Positions 24,085-38,497 of a stretch of 64,000 nt of DNA are shown here, in pieces. The stretch comes from Gentiana macrophylla (lineage: Eukaryota; Streptophyta; Magnoliopsida; Gentianales; Gentianaceae). The position numbers were made by a program, and so were the translations under genes. The stretch lies in contig CM047809.1 in assembly GCA_026214975.1 (NCBI GenBank), positions 30,167,977-30,231,976 of the forward strand, read 5' to 3'. How positions within the stretch are numbered: position 1 is the first letter of the stretch; each line of letters starts with the position of its first letter. The notes below the pieces were generated by a model. It saw only the letters and a list, made by a program, of their open reading frames with translations, did no database searches and was not told where the DNA came from.

Positions 24085-26431
24085 AGGTTAAAGCGATTTT
24101 GCAATCTTGATTGCATAATTAATTGATAAGGAGTGGAATTGAATAAATATTGCATCTTTTATATGTTAATTATATGTATGCGTGGTTGAATGATTTGGTT
24201 GACGAGATGGATTGGGGTTGGTACTTGTTTACTGTTAGATCTATTGTAAACCCAAATTTTTCTAGGTATAGGAAATTATGTAATTTATTTTGTTGTAATT
24301 TAATTTCCTAGTAGCTAGAAATATTAGAAAATCTGCGGCGTGTTGTATTTATTTAATTTTCGAAGAAGATCAACAACCTGGAGCAGCGTCCTGGTGGTCA
24401 AGGCATGAAATCTGCAAATCAGACATTAATTTTCAATGGGAAAAGGTTGCAGTTGGAGGGATTCAAACACGCATCCAGCCGCAAGAAGAGGAAGAGTCTA
24501 GCCAACTCGGCTGGAGCCTTTTTTGTTAAAGAAATGGACGAGAAAAATAATATACGAAGCGGCGGCTGTTTAAATTAGATATTAATAAACCTTTTGAACG
24601 TAGGGTTTATTTATTTATTTAGTTTAAAGATTAGATACGGGGGTACCAACGGTCCATCTCAGTGGTTTGTTTTTCGCATTTATTTTCTTTTGTGATTATC
24701 TATGTGATATAACCATGTCATGCATCATATTCATGAATTCCACTCCTAGCATATGCATATATGTAGAAAATTAATTATGGCATTAGTTAGACATGTATGA
24801 AAACGGTAATTAATTTAGAATAATAAAAAAATTAAATTAATTAAAGGAAACAAAATTTTATCTGAATATAAAATTCACATGATAAAAATAAAATTAATTG
24901 GGTAAATTTGATTTGGGATCTAAAATTCTTTGAGAATTTCGATTATGTAGTGTCTACATAAATATGATTTTAATAACCGAAAATTTGGAAAATCGTGAAA
25001 AGATGGACACTAACTAGACGGTATTTGGAACATATAAGTTGGTGATTGCTTTTCATGATTTATTGTTTTCGAATTATTGGAAAAATTCCAAGATCCAAAT
25101 TTTTTATCATGAAATTATTAGGACTATAAAATTCTTTGGTGAATTTTAATTGTGTAGTGTCTACACAAGAGATGTCTAAATAATCGATAAATTGGACAAT
25201 CATTAATAAAGTGTCACTAGTTAGACGGTATTTGGAGCCGATAAACTAGCGGGAGATTTAAGTTTCATGATTTATTGTTTTCTGAATTATTGGAAAATTC
25301 ATAAGTCCTAATGTATTAGGATTATAAAATTCTTGGTGAATTTTAAATTGTGTAGTGACTACACATGGAATTTATAAATCAGAGAAATTGGAAATTCAAG
25401 AATAAGTGACACTAGTTAGACGTCATTTGAAACCGATGAACTAGTGGGAGAATTAATTTAAATATTCATGATTTATTGTTTTTCGGATTGTGAAAAAATT
25501 CTGAAAATCCTAATGAGACTACCTATTTTTCAAAATAACGAGTGGGAGCGGGGAAGGTGACAACCGACCCCACGGCCTCTACTATTGGCACAAGCAAGTG
25601 CGAGAAGGGTGACGCATTGAGCCGCTTTGATTACGCCCCCCTGCGGATGGCCTTCACCCCTATCAAAATTCAAGGCTTGGTCTCAGAAAGGATAGGATTT
25701 TGGGTACTCGTCGAGTCACTGACCGACCCTGCGGTGGCATACTCGGGGCGTACTTTGAGATCTGAAACAATAGGTCACACTCATAAGGATATTTTTGAAA
25801 ATATCTTGACTGAAAAAGGAAGGTAATCAACAATTAAATGGAGATGCCTGATTCTTAATTGTTTAAGTGTTGAGAGAAATTGTCTCAATTTAACCGTCAT
25901 TGTGTTGATACCGACCCTACGGTGGCAGCATGATGTGAGGTTAAATCCTTGGAATGGTAGGATAAACTGCATGCATGACATCACGTGTATAATTCCTAAA
26001 ATTTCTTATTTGTTGTGGTGTATGATTTGGTTTATATTTCTGTCATAATTTATTTTACAACTACATATCATCTCAAGGTAACTAGATTGCTTAAGTGATT
26101 AAAATTGACTGATGATGACTTCGTGAAAGTGGAAAGGTAACAAGAATGTTGAACTCATAAATCCAGAATGCAATTAATTTTTCGGTGGAGGATTTCCCTC
26201 TTAAGCCTTCAAACTTAAGTGACATTGATGAGTATGTCACTGCTGTCACTCGTGTTGAACGAGAGACAACCGATATTAGTTCAAAGATGACGAGAATGAT
26301 TTGATATCAATCTCATCAGACATCCCACAGTTTACGAGCAGTGTCTACTCTTATAAACTGCTAGTTCAAGGCCATTTCCTTTTATAGAAAGCCGAGAATG
26401 GGAAGGAAAATGTCTACGCATATAAGTCATC
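24085..26431 (+). other. Long leader and decayed gag region of Copia element 2
   Basis: About 2.3 kb without a gag frame I can recognise. It holds a GC-richer patch at 24370-24560, a tandem repeat (24916-25530) and a GC-rich stretch at 25540-25770. The words 'ccgaccctgcggtggca' and 'ccgaccctacggtggca' occur near 25725 and 25912. The open frame at 25542-25826 lies in this stretch and matches no protein I know. Confidence 0.5.
24916..25530 (+). repeat. About three tandem ~200-bp repeats in the Copia element 2 leader
   Basis: Each unit runs 'ataaaattcttggtgaatttt...tgtgtagtgtctacac', then 'cactagttagacggtatttgga', then 'catgatttattgtttt..gaattattggaaaa'. Units begin near 24920, 25130 and 25325. 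Divergence between units is moderate. Confidence 0.75.
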
Positions 26432-27194
26432 TACTACAAGAAAATCGGCTTTTAATGAGAGGAATTTCCACCATTAAATGTTCGATTCCCGTCATTATAG
26501 GCTTTTAATGACAGGAAACATCCCTTCATTGCCGGCTCCGCCGTTGCAGGTAATAATGACGGGAATCTTTTTCCCGACATTAATTGTATAACACATTCAA
26601 TGACGGTATATTCCCATCATTAAACATTGTTTTTAATAACAATTTATCCACTCATTACAGACTCATTTCCCCTCATTAAATAACGATTTAATCACAACAC
26701 ATGTCCTCATTAAAAGGTCATTTTCCGTCATTAAATTGCGATTTAATGATGACATATACCCTCATTATAGGGTCATTTCCACTCATTATACAATGGTTTA
26801 ATGAGGACACCTCCCCTTATTTTAGAGCCATTTCCTCTCATTAAATCATGATATAATGACGACACTTCGCATCATTATAAGGTCCTATGGCTCTCGTACG
26901 TTTGATGATGGAAACTAATCATTATAAATAGTGAATCCATTCACCAAATAAACATACATCCATTGTTCTTAGACTAAAATGAAAAAAATAGATTATGAAC
27001 ACGCCAAAATGAATCACAAGCCAAAATTACATGAAACCTTCGTTTCCTATTTCAAAGGTTCAATATCAAATACTAACTACAGTTTTACTTGCTGCATGAA
27101 TAGCACTATCACAAAACCAAAAAAAAACACAAGAAAATAATTTGTCTATAAAAAAGAGTTATACATTCTGGGAAGCGATTAAGAGCTAGTAACT

Positions 27195-27330
27195 AGACCT
27201 TTTCAGTCCTCAAAGTGTTTTTATTTGCTTTCTTGTTCTTTCACCACACACATAGCAACCTCCTTCTTCATCATTGAAACTTCACTTCTCATATTCTTAG
27301 CTTCAAACTCCATTGCCTTTGTTTAGTATC
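27195..27330 (-). pseudogene. Short coding-like remnant inside the CACTA element
   Basis: On the minus strand a frame reads MEFEAKNMRSEVSMMKKEVA and ends with a stop soon after an EQESK stretch. It is charged and could form a coiled coil, like the C-terminal tail of some plant En/Spm-family proteins or a captured host exon. It is too short to assign. Confidence 0.3.
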
Positions 27331-27488
27331 TACTTTCTTTGCTAACACCTAATAAAAAACAGAATTCCAACACAGAATGAAAATGCGTATGTTATGATTG
27401 CAAAAGAACATTAAAATAAAACAATCAAGAGTGCATCATGGATGTATTTAAGGCTTTGATACTTTTAATGAGCAGCTCTCCTCAACGC

Positions 27489-27623
27489 GATTACCACTTC
27501 CTGAAGCAAATCATACTATAAATCATGCACGGAGATTACCTCTTCCTAAAGCAAATCATACTATAAATCATGCACGGAGATTACCTCTTCCTGAAGCAAA
27601 TCATACTATAAATCATGCACTGA
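27489..27623. repeat. Three tandem copies of a 45-bp unit
   Basis: The unit contains 'gattacctcttcctgaagc' and 'aaatcatactataaatcatg'. Copies differ by single bases only, so this is a recent local expansion inside the CACTA element. Confidence 0.85.
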
Positions 27624-30600
27624 GTTCTCTACATTTGTCATGCATAGATCAATGTGCTTTTCATCTTCAGTATTTTTTCTAAGGACTATTCTAAGTCTCA
27701 CAATCCTTGGCTCTATCATGTGATTGACTTTCTTTTTAAATTTGGACCGGCTGCACAATTTGTGAAGAAAGATTTCGTAGAAGTTAAACAAAATATAGGA
27801 AGACTTTAGGAATCATTACCTCTTGAACAACACTCTTAAGTGCCTGGAAGGGTTCCACACCATTTTGAAAAATAGATATTGTTGTGAAGATGATAGAATT
27901 GCCTTTCCAAATTCTAATTCAATGTCTTCAAAAAAGTGCAAATCCTGGAAAGAAGCATCGAACAATGCTAAAAGGTGCATTTCTAAAAAACACAATGCAT
28001 TTTGAATCAAACCAATGTATGCAACACTCTTATAAAACCTACGGAAATATTCAAATGTGCACACAGCCCAGTAACCACTTTTTTCAATGATCTTCAAATA
28101 CCGAACCTACACAACATCATCATTTTCCTCTATTAAACCATGTATGAGTAAACTCTCTCTGGGGTGAATAAACCAGCATAAAGAAGAAGTAAATTAAATA
28201 GTAGGAAAAAAAATAAAGTACCTCCTTTTATCTCCCTGAGGTTTTGGATCAAAGTTTAAAATGCCAAATTACCGGAATTGGTATACATTTCCTTTTGCTT
28301 CGAAAACTCGGGGAGTAAAACGAGATTTATTTTCCAAGGTCCTTTCCACATATGATAAAACACATTGACACTAAAGGTATTAATTATAAAAAAATGGTTA
28401 AAAGTAAGGCGATCTCTATAATCAGCTTTTTCAATCTACTAATACATTAAGTTGTATTAAAGAACACAATAGCTATTGGTAAATAATAATGATCACCTTA
28501 GACATCAATACCCAATTGACAATGGAACAAGGGCCATAACTTTTTCATGTTTAGTTCGAGAAACTTTTTATCTGAACCTTCTTCTTAATTAAGCCATATA
28601 GACAATTGACCAAAATCAAAATTATTTCGTAACACATAATGATTTCATATTGAGCTAAAGCAGTTCTTGTTATCCAAATTTTTATTCTGTCAAACTTACT
28701 ATTATGACCTCTTACAACAAAACATCATTCAGATCTGTGCGGTTAGCATTTCTTGTTGTCACTATTCACAAACGCATCCATCCACCATATTAAACATTAA
28801 ATAAAGCCAATATTAATCATGGAATATGCAGAGCTAGTTCATCTATATACTTCTTATCCATCTCAGAAGATCATATTTAAAACATGATCAAAAGAACTGG
28901 CCTGCTTTTATGCCTAATCAGAAATACAATGACTCAAACAAGAACACTAGTCACTTTATAACAGGTTCTAACAAAAGTTTTCTCCCTCCCCCAAGCGCAA
29001 TCCCAGGTTTACCTACTAGAAAGCTAAACTTCGAAGAGGCTGAAATGTACTATCGTGGCCTCTTGTGCATTTATCTTTCCTTTTTTTCTTATAGAAGAAG
29101 GATACCAACAGAAAAATATTGTAAGCAAACGAGACTGATAAATGCAATTTCATTTACCTAACAAATTCAGGATCGTCTTATAAAGCCTCCAAAAAATCAT
29201 CACTTGTTGATAAAGACCCACCAAGTTCTCGGTTAATCCAGGGACTGAGCACTTGCTCGCATGGCTTTGGCAAAAAATACATCTGTGAACTTTTGTTGCT
29301 TTAAATTTCAGATCTCATGGCTGACTCCTCTTCAATTATCAATCCTATAACGAATGTGAAAAACAAAGCACGGAAGGAAGACATATGAGCTTTGAACATG
29401 GAAATTAGTGGGAGAATGATCAGGATTCATAACATCCTAATTCTAAACACAAAATAGGAATAAGATACATACCTCTTAAGTATTTAGACTCTGCCACCAC
29501 CTTCTTTTATTAACTTTTCTTTTTCATCTCTATATTAGTGATAAAATCACGATTATACTTTCAAATGATTGAAGAACAACAAAGTGTACAATGATATATT
29601 ACAGTAGTAGTCGTACTACTACTATAATGCTGTTGTAGCTATCATAGCATAAAAATCTACAATGTACAGAGCTTTCATAAAATCAGGTCACATCAGCAAT
29701 AGTTTCATCATCTGAAGCATTTCATGACCTTTGCCCGTCAGAAACAACATTCTGTAATGAAAAAAGTTAGCTGAGTACATAAAAATGTTGTAAATAAACA
29801 TTACACTTCACAATAAATACAGAAATCAGCAGGGCACAAGAATAAAAGTAGTGAACTCACTTCTAATTGTCCCAGATATTTGAAGTTTCTATTACTTTCC
29901 ATAGATGTGTGGTGTCTGATTCCTATCTAGGATATCTGACTTGCTGTCGTTCACGGTATTTGGTTAGAAGATGTTGTTTATAGGCTTTGGCAGTCATTTG
30001 GGCAACATATGCAGTTTTGTGCTCAGAATATTTTGTTGCTGTCTAACCTTATATTGTTATCTACATACATATTCTGGTGTGTTTGTTGTTGTCTGTTTTG
30101 TTCCTTGATGTTTGGCCTTGATGTTCCATGTTTATAAATCTGTCCACAATTTTTGAGTTATTGGCATCATCTTCTGCTTTGAACTTTGACTTAAATGGTT
30201 TTACTTAGAAGGACTGAATCAATGGTTACTGACTATGAAATCAAGTGTCTTGCTAGACTATTGCATCACTTGTGGACTTACAGTTTTGAATTTCTCGAGA
30301 TAATTTTGTACTCGGACCAACGAATGTGTGATTTCAACAGTTGATAGGGGATTTTCTTTAAAGCACACAATGGCTAGATTGAAATCACGGTGCTCATGTT
30401 CTGGGGGTTGCCTTTCGGATCATTCTCCAATATCCATGTCAGTAGCCACGGCTCGAGTCGAAAAATCCAATATCTTGATGCAAGACAGCTTGTAGATATT
30501 TGGAACAAAGGCGTGATGCTTGTCTCTCTGTTTTTCTTGCCCAAAAAAATCCCTCTGTTGCATTTAGATTCAATTTACAGCATCAAATATATAGATACAT

Positions 30601-32109
30601 AAACAAATAAAAAAATTCAACCTTAAATGATATCAAAGAGGAAATCTTTTCGGAGTAAAATGTGTTACAATAACTTGATCTCTAACTCTTTCTCTAGATT
30701 TTTATTCAATTATGATTATTATGATTAGGCTATATGAAGATAATTTTTATATAGATTTATGGACCATCTCCGTACCACTGGTTAACCGGCTAAAACAACC
30801 TCCAAAATATCAAAAAACTGTCGAAACCATCTCTGAACTGCCTTTAAAACGCCGGTTAACTAGCTAGCACCAGTGAGAACTGCTGGTTCAGAACTGCATA
30901 GCCACGGTTCTAGCTAAACGGTTCATAAGACCTCAAACCATTGAGCCAACGGCCTGGAGTAGTTCCGCCAGCTCTATACTAGAAAGGTTACATAACACTC
31001 AATGTTGAAAGAACAAATGCCTACTTTTGAAGCATATTCAACACTTTTGAAGTAGTTTTATTGCTTACAGATACACATGTTTGCAATAAATATTAACTTT
31101 TATAAATATCCCAACATTTTCCTGATATCATAAGACAAAACCTATACAACACATATCATCAAATACACAATGTGTATATGCAAGGAAGACAAATGAACTC
31201 CACTGTAAGAACTCGTATTTTAAGTTAAGCAGACTATTGAAACTATTAAATCTAGCAGCATACACGCTGATTATCAACCAGACAGACTTGTAACAATATA
31301 AAAAAGGTCTTAACTAAACTGGATCAAGTTTTGAGCTTTTATATCTATACTTATGTTCATATCGACACTTTCATCCCCAAATAAAACATAGTCTTCTATG
31401 TGGAATGATACAACACGATAAAAAAAAAGTGAAAACAGGGGAAGAAAAATTACTCACGGAACTTAGAAGATGAATAAAGTTACAGACGCCGGCAAAATTC
31501 AGTTGCGATATTCGAGTAGAAAGAAGTGCAGCGCGGTCGACGGTGGTCCGGTGGTGGAGTTTGGCTACGTCTTCGCCCTTTAGGCTTTAGGAGACTGATG
31601 CAATGCTCACACCTGCTTTCCCACTCAGTGCTACTCCTTGCCTAAGAGTATTGAGTCATCTGTCGGAGGCTGGAGCTAAAAAGACGGTGGCTAGGGAGGG
31701 AGCTGAGGAGGCGGCATGTCGGAATTTCAGGATTAGGTTAAGTGGATGAAGTAATGGAAGAGGGTATACGTATGTGTAGAGAAGTTTTAATTTTCTATAT
31801 TCTTTTGAATGGGTTGTTATTTTTCGGATATCAAATGTTACGCACACAGGATGGGTTGTTGAATAATGATGTTGTGCCACAACGAGTGATACAAGTGTGA
31901 TATACACCGTCGATTATGTTAGATTTACATTATGATCAATGTTGCATATCATCGTTATGTCACTAGTTATAACACAACTGTCGTGTCCATATTATTACTC
32001 ATCATTATTTATCATAGAATGCCTTTGGCTTGGTATTGAGTCGAAGAGGAAAAAAAGGCTTGGTATTATGAAAATAATAAAATTTATCATAAAAATAATT
32101 ATTAGAATA
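27624..32109. other. Interior of the CACTA element, unrecognised
   Basis: About 4.5 kb with no transposase motif. A 93-residue minus-strand frame (27816-28097) and several intron-like, T-rich stretches suggest captured genomic sequence, but I cannot name a gene. 31460-31720 is GC-richer and reads like the first exon or 5' leader of a captured gene on the minus strand. 29575-29640 has a local 'agtagtagtcgtactactact' palindrome. Confidence 0.4.
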
Positions 32110-32297
32110 AATATAATGAGGGGAAATTTTTTTATTGACCACTTAATGAGGGGAAATATGATCAATAATGACTGGAATCAACATTTGGTCATCAAGTTGT
32201 AAAAGAATTTTCGTCCCCTCATTATAACTACCATTCAATGACGGAATTTTGAACCCTCATAAAATTTCCCTCATTAAAATCCATTTTTCTTGTAGTT

Positions 32298-35166
32298 AAC
32301 TAAATAAGTTAAAGGCTAAACCGAAATATTAATATGAGAAAGCGTAGGAAAGTGATTTCGGATCACTGACCTATGAATCCTCAGAGACTTTCTTAACTGA
32401 GTAATTTGACTCGGAAGCTAAAGTTCTTTTGTAAGAACTAGGTAGCTGGGCATTCATGATGAAGAGTAGACAACGGGCAGTTATTCTAGCTAAGATAGTG
32501 GGAGTGATATAAGGAAACAAATTTCGGATTTTAATCCTTGAATATCGCAGAAATTTAATATCTGTTTTTCCGGATTCGTTGGAACGAATGGATTCACTTT
32601 CAAATCGATAATATAGTTTCCTCAAAGAAAGTGAATATGACATTTGTATACGATTCTGAGACTCGGACTTTTGTCTGATAAAGTCAAAACCACTAGGCAA
32701 TGCTGAAAATGTATATGTAACACATCATAAACTATTAAGACAAATGGTTTCCGTATTTAAACAAACGATTCTTTAGCTTCTATTAATTAGTGCATATATC
32801 CTAAAGATAAGATCTGAAGACTGGATACGGGTGATTCCTATCTCCCAGTCTAAGAAAACTAACTCAAAGGAAAAATGACTAAGTAACCTTTCAATTTGGA
32901 AGGGTAATAGAGCTGAAGAAGAATCACAGCTTGTTCATATTGACCTTCGGGGTCTTGTGAATGATACAAGCTAGTGGGAACTTTTGAGTGGTAGACACTT
33001 TGTCTGACGACTACTCGAAATGCCGATTAGCTTATCTGAATATTGGGAGGAATCTCTGATATTACCAGAGAAGAAAGTATTCCATGCTCAGATATAGGCT
33101 ATAGCATAGTATTGGGAACTGATGCTCGGCCTACCTCTGAGTGAAACGATTTCACTGAAAGGATAAACCATGTATTGAATTTTATAGTTATTGATATGTT
33201 ACGATACACTGCTTAACTCAATTAATATATTGATTGCAAAATAACGGTTTACATTGTTATGTAATACCGAGAATTCTACCTAGAAGATGCTTATGAATTT
33301 GTGGATAAGGAGTGAAGTAAATTTACTGCACTTCCGCAAATAGAGGCATTTAGCATTTATGCTTGAAGGTAAAACTGGAGATTTTGCATACAAGTTTAGA
33401 TGCTGACTGATCGTGAAATATCTTAATACAATGAATGAAGGTTGGTTATAAGATTCTGAAGATCGGATAATGACGGTTTTATTATCGCACTCTTTCTGAT
33501 AGAATGTATAAATAACAACCTTGGACCTTGTAGTAAAGTTACTCAAGGAGTTACTATCTGATTTAATCAGACCACATCCAACATTGGTTGTTGGGGATTA
33601 CACTGATAAATACTACTGAACTATATCAGAATATCAATCTACCCAAATTCAGTGAGAGTAAGGTTTAACCATTGACCAGCTGTGATTACGCAGGCTTAAC
33701 AGTCTGCTGGGGGTAATTGATAACCTATGGTCTTTTGGAAGGACTGTATAGGATTCTGATAATAAGAGTTTGGTTTAAAACCATAAACCTGTAGGTGGAG
33801 TTTTGGTACTCCATGTCTATTCACACTCCTATAGAACCACCCGAGTATCTCAGGCCTAGTGGGAGTAATTGGATCTACGTGTGAAGAGACGAATGAATGA
33901 GAAAGTTCAACTTTCAAAGCAAGCCAAGTGGTCTAGGGTTAATTCCCTGAGAAGTAGATAGTTCAAAAGGGGTGATGCCCTGAAACTTTCTCACCACTCA
34001 GCCTTGCGTGACTCCATGAAAGCAGAAAAATTACCTGGGGTAATGCCCTGAAATTTTCTTGCCCAACAACGGAGCTTGAATTCATTCAGAACAGAAGGGT
34101 TTTTCCTTAAAGCCAATGGCATATTGACTGCCTATGCTTATATCCATTGGTGGATTAAAGCAAACCTCTAGGTCATTAAAAGTCACATGTTTGAAATGTG
34201 TGGGATTGACCAGAATATTGATGAGTCTTTTGTAGACTGGAGAATAAATATTGGTAAGTAGTAGACGTTAGTGTTTATAAAGGATAACACTGCAACAGTT
34301 GATAACAACATGAGTGTGTTATCTGAAGTCAAGAACTGATGAGCCAAAACTTCTCTGAATCAGAGAAGTGAACTATATTCTTAGAATTTGATTCGGTCGA
34401 ATTCATGAGAACAAGTTGTGGCAGTATCCCATCCATCTTATTGGTTAAGATGATAATGCATTTCTTTGCATGCTATATTCAACGAGAGGTTTCCACCTCT
34501 CACGGATAATTCTCTCAATATTTGGATATAGAGAAAATGGGATAAATTCTCTTTTGGATAGAGAAAGTCAGGTTATTACAGTTGAATCTTGGATTCGAGC
34601 GTTGGTAAGCAATATAGTACATCCTTAAGTACTTTTAGAGAACGAGGAATTATATGCTAGTATATTCGGGTGCAAACCTAAGTATTGTTGACTACACTAA
34701 TTCTGACTTACAGTCAGATTAAGGATGATCGTTAATTGATCTCGGGCTTAGTGTTTTCTCAAAGTGATGGAGCTATAGTCTGAAGCAATCCAGCACTGCC
34801 AATTTGACTCTGTTAGTCGAATACATAGCAACTTTCAGAGCAGTTAAAGAGGCAGTGTGGCTTGAGAAGTTCTTTGTTGGATCGGGAAGTGATTCCAGGT
34901 CTAGATGAGCCGATACCATTTTACTGTGAAAATAGTTGAGAGGTAGCTCATGCAAATGATCTTTGCAGTCACAAGAGGTCAAAAGCATATTGAGAGAGAG
35001 TACCACCTGATCAGACAGTCCATGCAAAGAGTCGACGTTTTGGTCCTAAAGATCGCCTCGTGCCGAACCCTAGTTGATCAGTTTACCAAGTTGCGTGACA
35101 TCTAGTGTCACTGATAAGCACTTGGTGTGTATGAAATTGGGAGATATGTCTCATTTTCTTTAGAGC
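32298..35166 (+). pseudogene. Copia element 2 pol remnant (integrase to RNase H)
   Basis: Plus-strand fragments in several frames. 32930-32975 reads QLVHIDLRG, the start of the Copia integrase core. 34650-34720 reads MLVYSGANLSIVDYTNSD, and 34800-34880 holds blocks of the RNase H domain ('A.KEAVWLEKF'), followed by remnants of the histidine-rich end. Many indels and stops; RT itself is hardly readable at 33100-34600. Antisense frames at 32371-32700, 33280-33546 and 33696-33917 are chance openings. Confidence 0.7.
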
Positions 35167-35309
35167 AAGTGGGAGAATGTTGTGGATAGATAGAATAAGG
35201 GCGTGGTGCTCTAAAAACAATTATTGCTTGTCTTTACGGGCAAGTGGGAGATTGTTGGATGTAGTGCCCAAAAGACAATTGTTGTTTGTCCTTACGGGCA
35301 AGTGGGAGA
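35167..35309 (+). promoter_or_regulatory. Three polypurine tracts before the Copia element 2 3' LTR
   Basis: AAGTGGGAGA occurs at 35167-35176, 35242-35251 and 35300-35309. The second is followed by TTGTTGGATGTAGTGCCC, a close copy of the LTR start TGTTGGAAGTAGCGCC. The segment therefore holds duplicated PPT-plus-LTR-edge units spaced 75 and 58 bp apart. Only the last adjoins the true LTR. Confidence 0.85.
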
Positions 35310-35310
35310 T

Positions 35311-37067
35311 TGTTGGAAGTAGCGCCTGAAAGACAATTTATGTAATGGATTATAATTAATAAATGACAGATTTATTCTCATCTTATTATTTGCTTCGTTC
35401 TTATAAGTATTACACTACTGAAAACCCCAAGTCGTATCATATGTAGCCATATAACTTGGTGTGTGTCACACGCGAGGATTAAGTTTATGAGGATACACTT
35501 AAACTATTAGTCCATGGTGAACTTGGGGTCTATTGATTAAACCACCATTAATACGCCCAGAACATTTTAAGGTGTGACTGTCTTATCCGGACCGTCTATA
35601 TTGGTTATCTAAGTGGGGCATTTATATATGATGTAGTAATATAGGACTGGAATGATTTAATCGGCATTTCTCATATAATTCCGTGTTTGAGGAATCTTAT
35701 TAAATAACAAGATGATCATATATGGATTAACCTTAATCCTGAAGTGATTGCAGGCTCCTACTTGTTTCAAGATAGGGTTTGATGTGTTCGTTAAGGATCG
35801 CTAAGAGGCGCGGTCTAAATCACTTTCACGTTGGCACTATTCTGGGATGAGTGAGGAGTGTGTGTCTCACAGATACAGAATCCATTCCTTCCTGCAGGAA
35901 GTAGAAAGACAATCCCCTTATTTGTTAATCCTAGAAACTGATTGATCCGCGGAGTTCATATTGGTTATGAAATAATTGATCACTAGTGGGTTAATGGTAA
36001 ATAAGGATAAGATGTATTGAAGAAGGTTTACGGAAATAATCCTGCTTCATTACGGATAGTCTATGGAGGGTTAGTCTGTATGTAATGATTATATCAATCG
36101 ACACTCATTGACTCGGCGTTTTGAGAATAAGTTATATCTATAATCGATAGAGTTCAGTTTCGGATTTATGGTGGCGTAATTTCGGAATTAATAAGTTGAG
36201 TAGAAATATTCTGTTCGATGAATATTTTATTCAATTTATTGTAGCTACTGGTTATAGAGCCATGGTCCCCGAGTTGGCTCTTAACACGCGAGTGTTTTCT
36301 TGTTTTGTGGAACCTCGAAAATCAATTAAATAGTTGGAATATTTAATGAATACGTGAATATTATTTATTTGGTAAATAATATGTAAAATAGAAAAAATAT
36401 TTTCTATTAAAATTATTGGCTTAAGCGGCGCCATTATTTGTGAGAAAATTCGGTAAAATTTTTTTTTCCTAGATTATGTCACATGTGTAATTAATTAATT
36501 ATTTATTTTTTAAGCTAATTAATGGAAAAGATATAAGAGATTGATTTTATGGAAATTATCCTCTTATTTTATGGCAAATATCTTTTCCTTATGGAAATAG
36601 GTAATTGTGGTGTGAAAATGATAACTATCTCTTGACTATTTATTTTCCTATATAAAGAGAGTTCCTCCCAACATAATAACACATTACAATTTGCGCCACA
36701 TTCATCAAATAGAAGAGAAAAATTAGTTTCTTCTTCTAGTCATTAAGAGAAGAGAAACCTAGGGTTTTTCTTGGGCATATTCGAGGAGGTTCTAGGGCGA
36801 GGATCGACGTCCACCAGTCGTCGCTTGGAGATACAATCCGAAACACTGCGGCTTCTCCCCTTGGTCGATTGCTTCTCCCTCTCCCTTTGGGTAAATCTTT
36901 AACCTTCTCATAGTTACGGTAATTATTTATGTGGATCATATCGTGGTAAAATCGCATGCGAATTTATTGGTAGCTTCCGCTGTGCATGATCGAGTGTCTC
37001 GATCAGTGCTGTGAATCAGATTTGACGATCCAATCGGATCCGGATTCGGGTTTCTGTATATCCAGCA
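35311..37067 (+). repeat. 3' LTR of Copia element 2
   Basis: 1757 bp, TGTTGGAAGTAGC to TATCCAGCA. It matches 22308-24069 with many substitutions, more by eye than the Athila pair, so this element is probably the older insertion. TATA box at 36649-36656. Confidence 0.92.
36649..36656 (+). promoter_or_regulatory. TATA box in Copia element 2 3' LTR
   Basis: TATATAAA in the same context as in the 5' LTR. Could drive read-through transcription rightward; activity not shown. Confidence 0.4.
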
Positions 37068-38310
<1,243 letters not shown>

Positions 38311-38497
38311 GTTGTTATGTATTCAATACAATGAAAATCATTTGATCCAAAATCTAGTTTTCTGTTATCTTATGTGAACGTATAAGATTATGGTGCAAGA
38401 AAAAATCCGCGTGTTTTCCAAGCAATTTATATATAAACGTCAATTATAGGAACTCATGCATCACAGTTAGTCAACTAATAAAGTAATTAGTAATTAT
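38311..38497 (+). repeat. Dispersed repeat segment X, copy 2
   Basis: 'tgttatgtattcaatacaatgaaaatcat' onward matches 54931-55120 closely. Its second half matches 143-230. Confidence 0.8.

Larger units (their letters stand above)
26432..32297. mobile_element. CACTA-type DNA transposon, non-autonomous, inserted in Copia element 2
   Basis: 5866 bp. The left end reads TACTACAAGAAAATCGG. The right end, reverse complemented, reads AACTACAAGAAAAATGG. This is the CACTACAAGAAAA inverted terminus with its first base changed at both ends. Subterminal regions (26440-26890 and 32110-32290) are packed with short TAATGACGGGAA / CCCTCATTAAA motifs in both orientations, a CACTA hallmark. Flanking triplets ATC and AAC do not match exactly. 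No transposase is recognised. Confidence 0.78.
22308..37067 (+). mobile_element. Copia LTR retrotransposon 2, with nested CACTA element
   Basis: 14.8 kb. LTRs at 22308-24069 and 35311-37067 start TGTTGGAAGTAGC and end in CA. A tRNA-Met primer site follows the 5' LTR, and polypurine tracts precede the 3' LTR. Integrase and RNase H remnants are on the plus strand. The 'yMLVYSGANLSIV' and 'RAVKEAVWLEKF' blocks look like the Tork/Angela part of Copia (tentative). A CACTA element (26432-32297) splits the body. Flanking 5-mers (TGGCG and GTCCG) do not match, so no target duplication is visible. All genes are dead. Confidence 0.88.

Noticed and set aside
32371..32700. 109-codon minus-strand frame
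   Set aside because: It is antisense to the decayed Copia pol region and has no motif.
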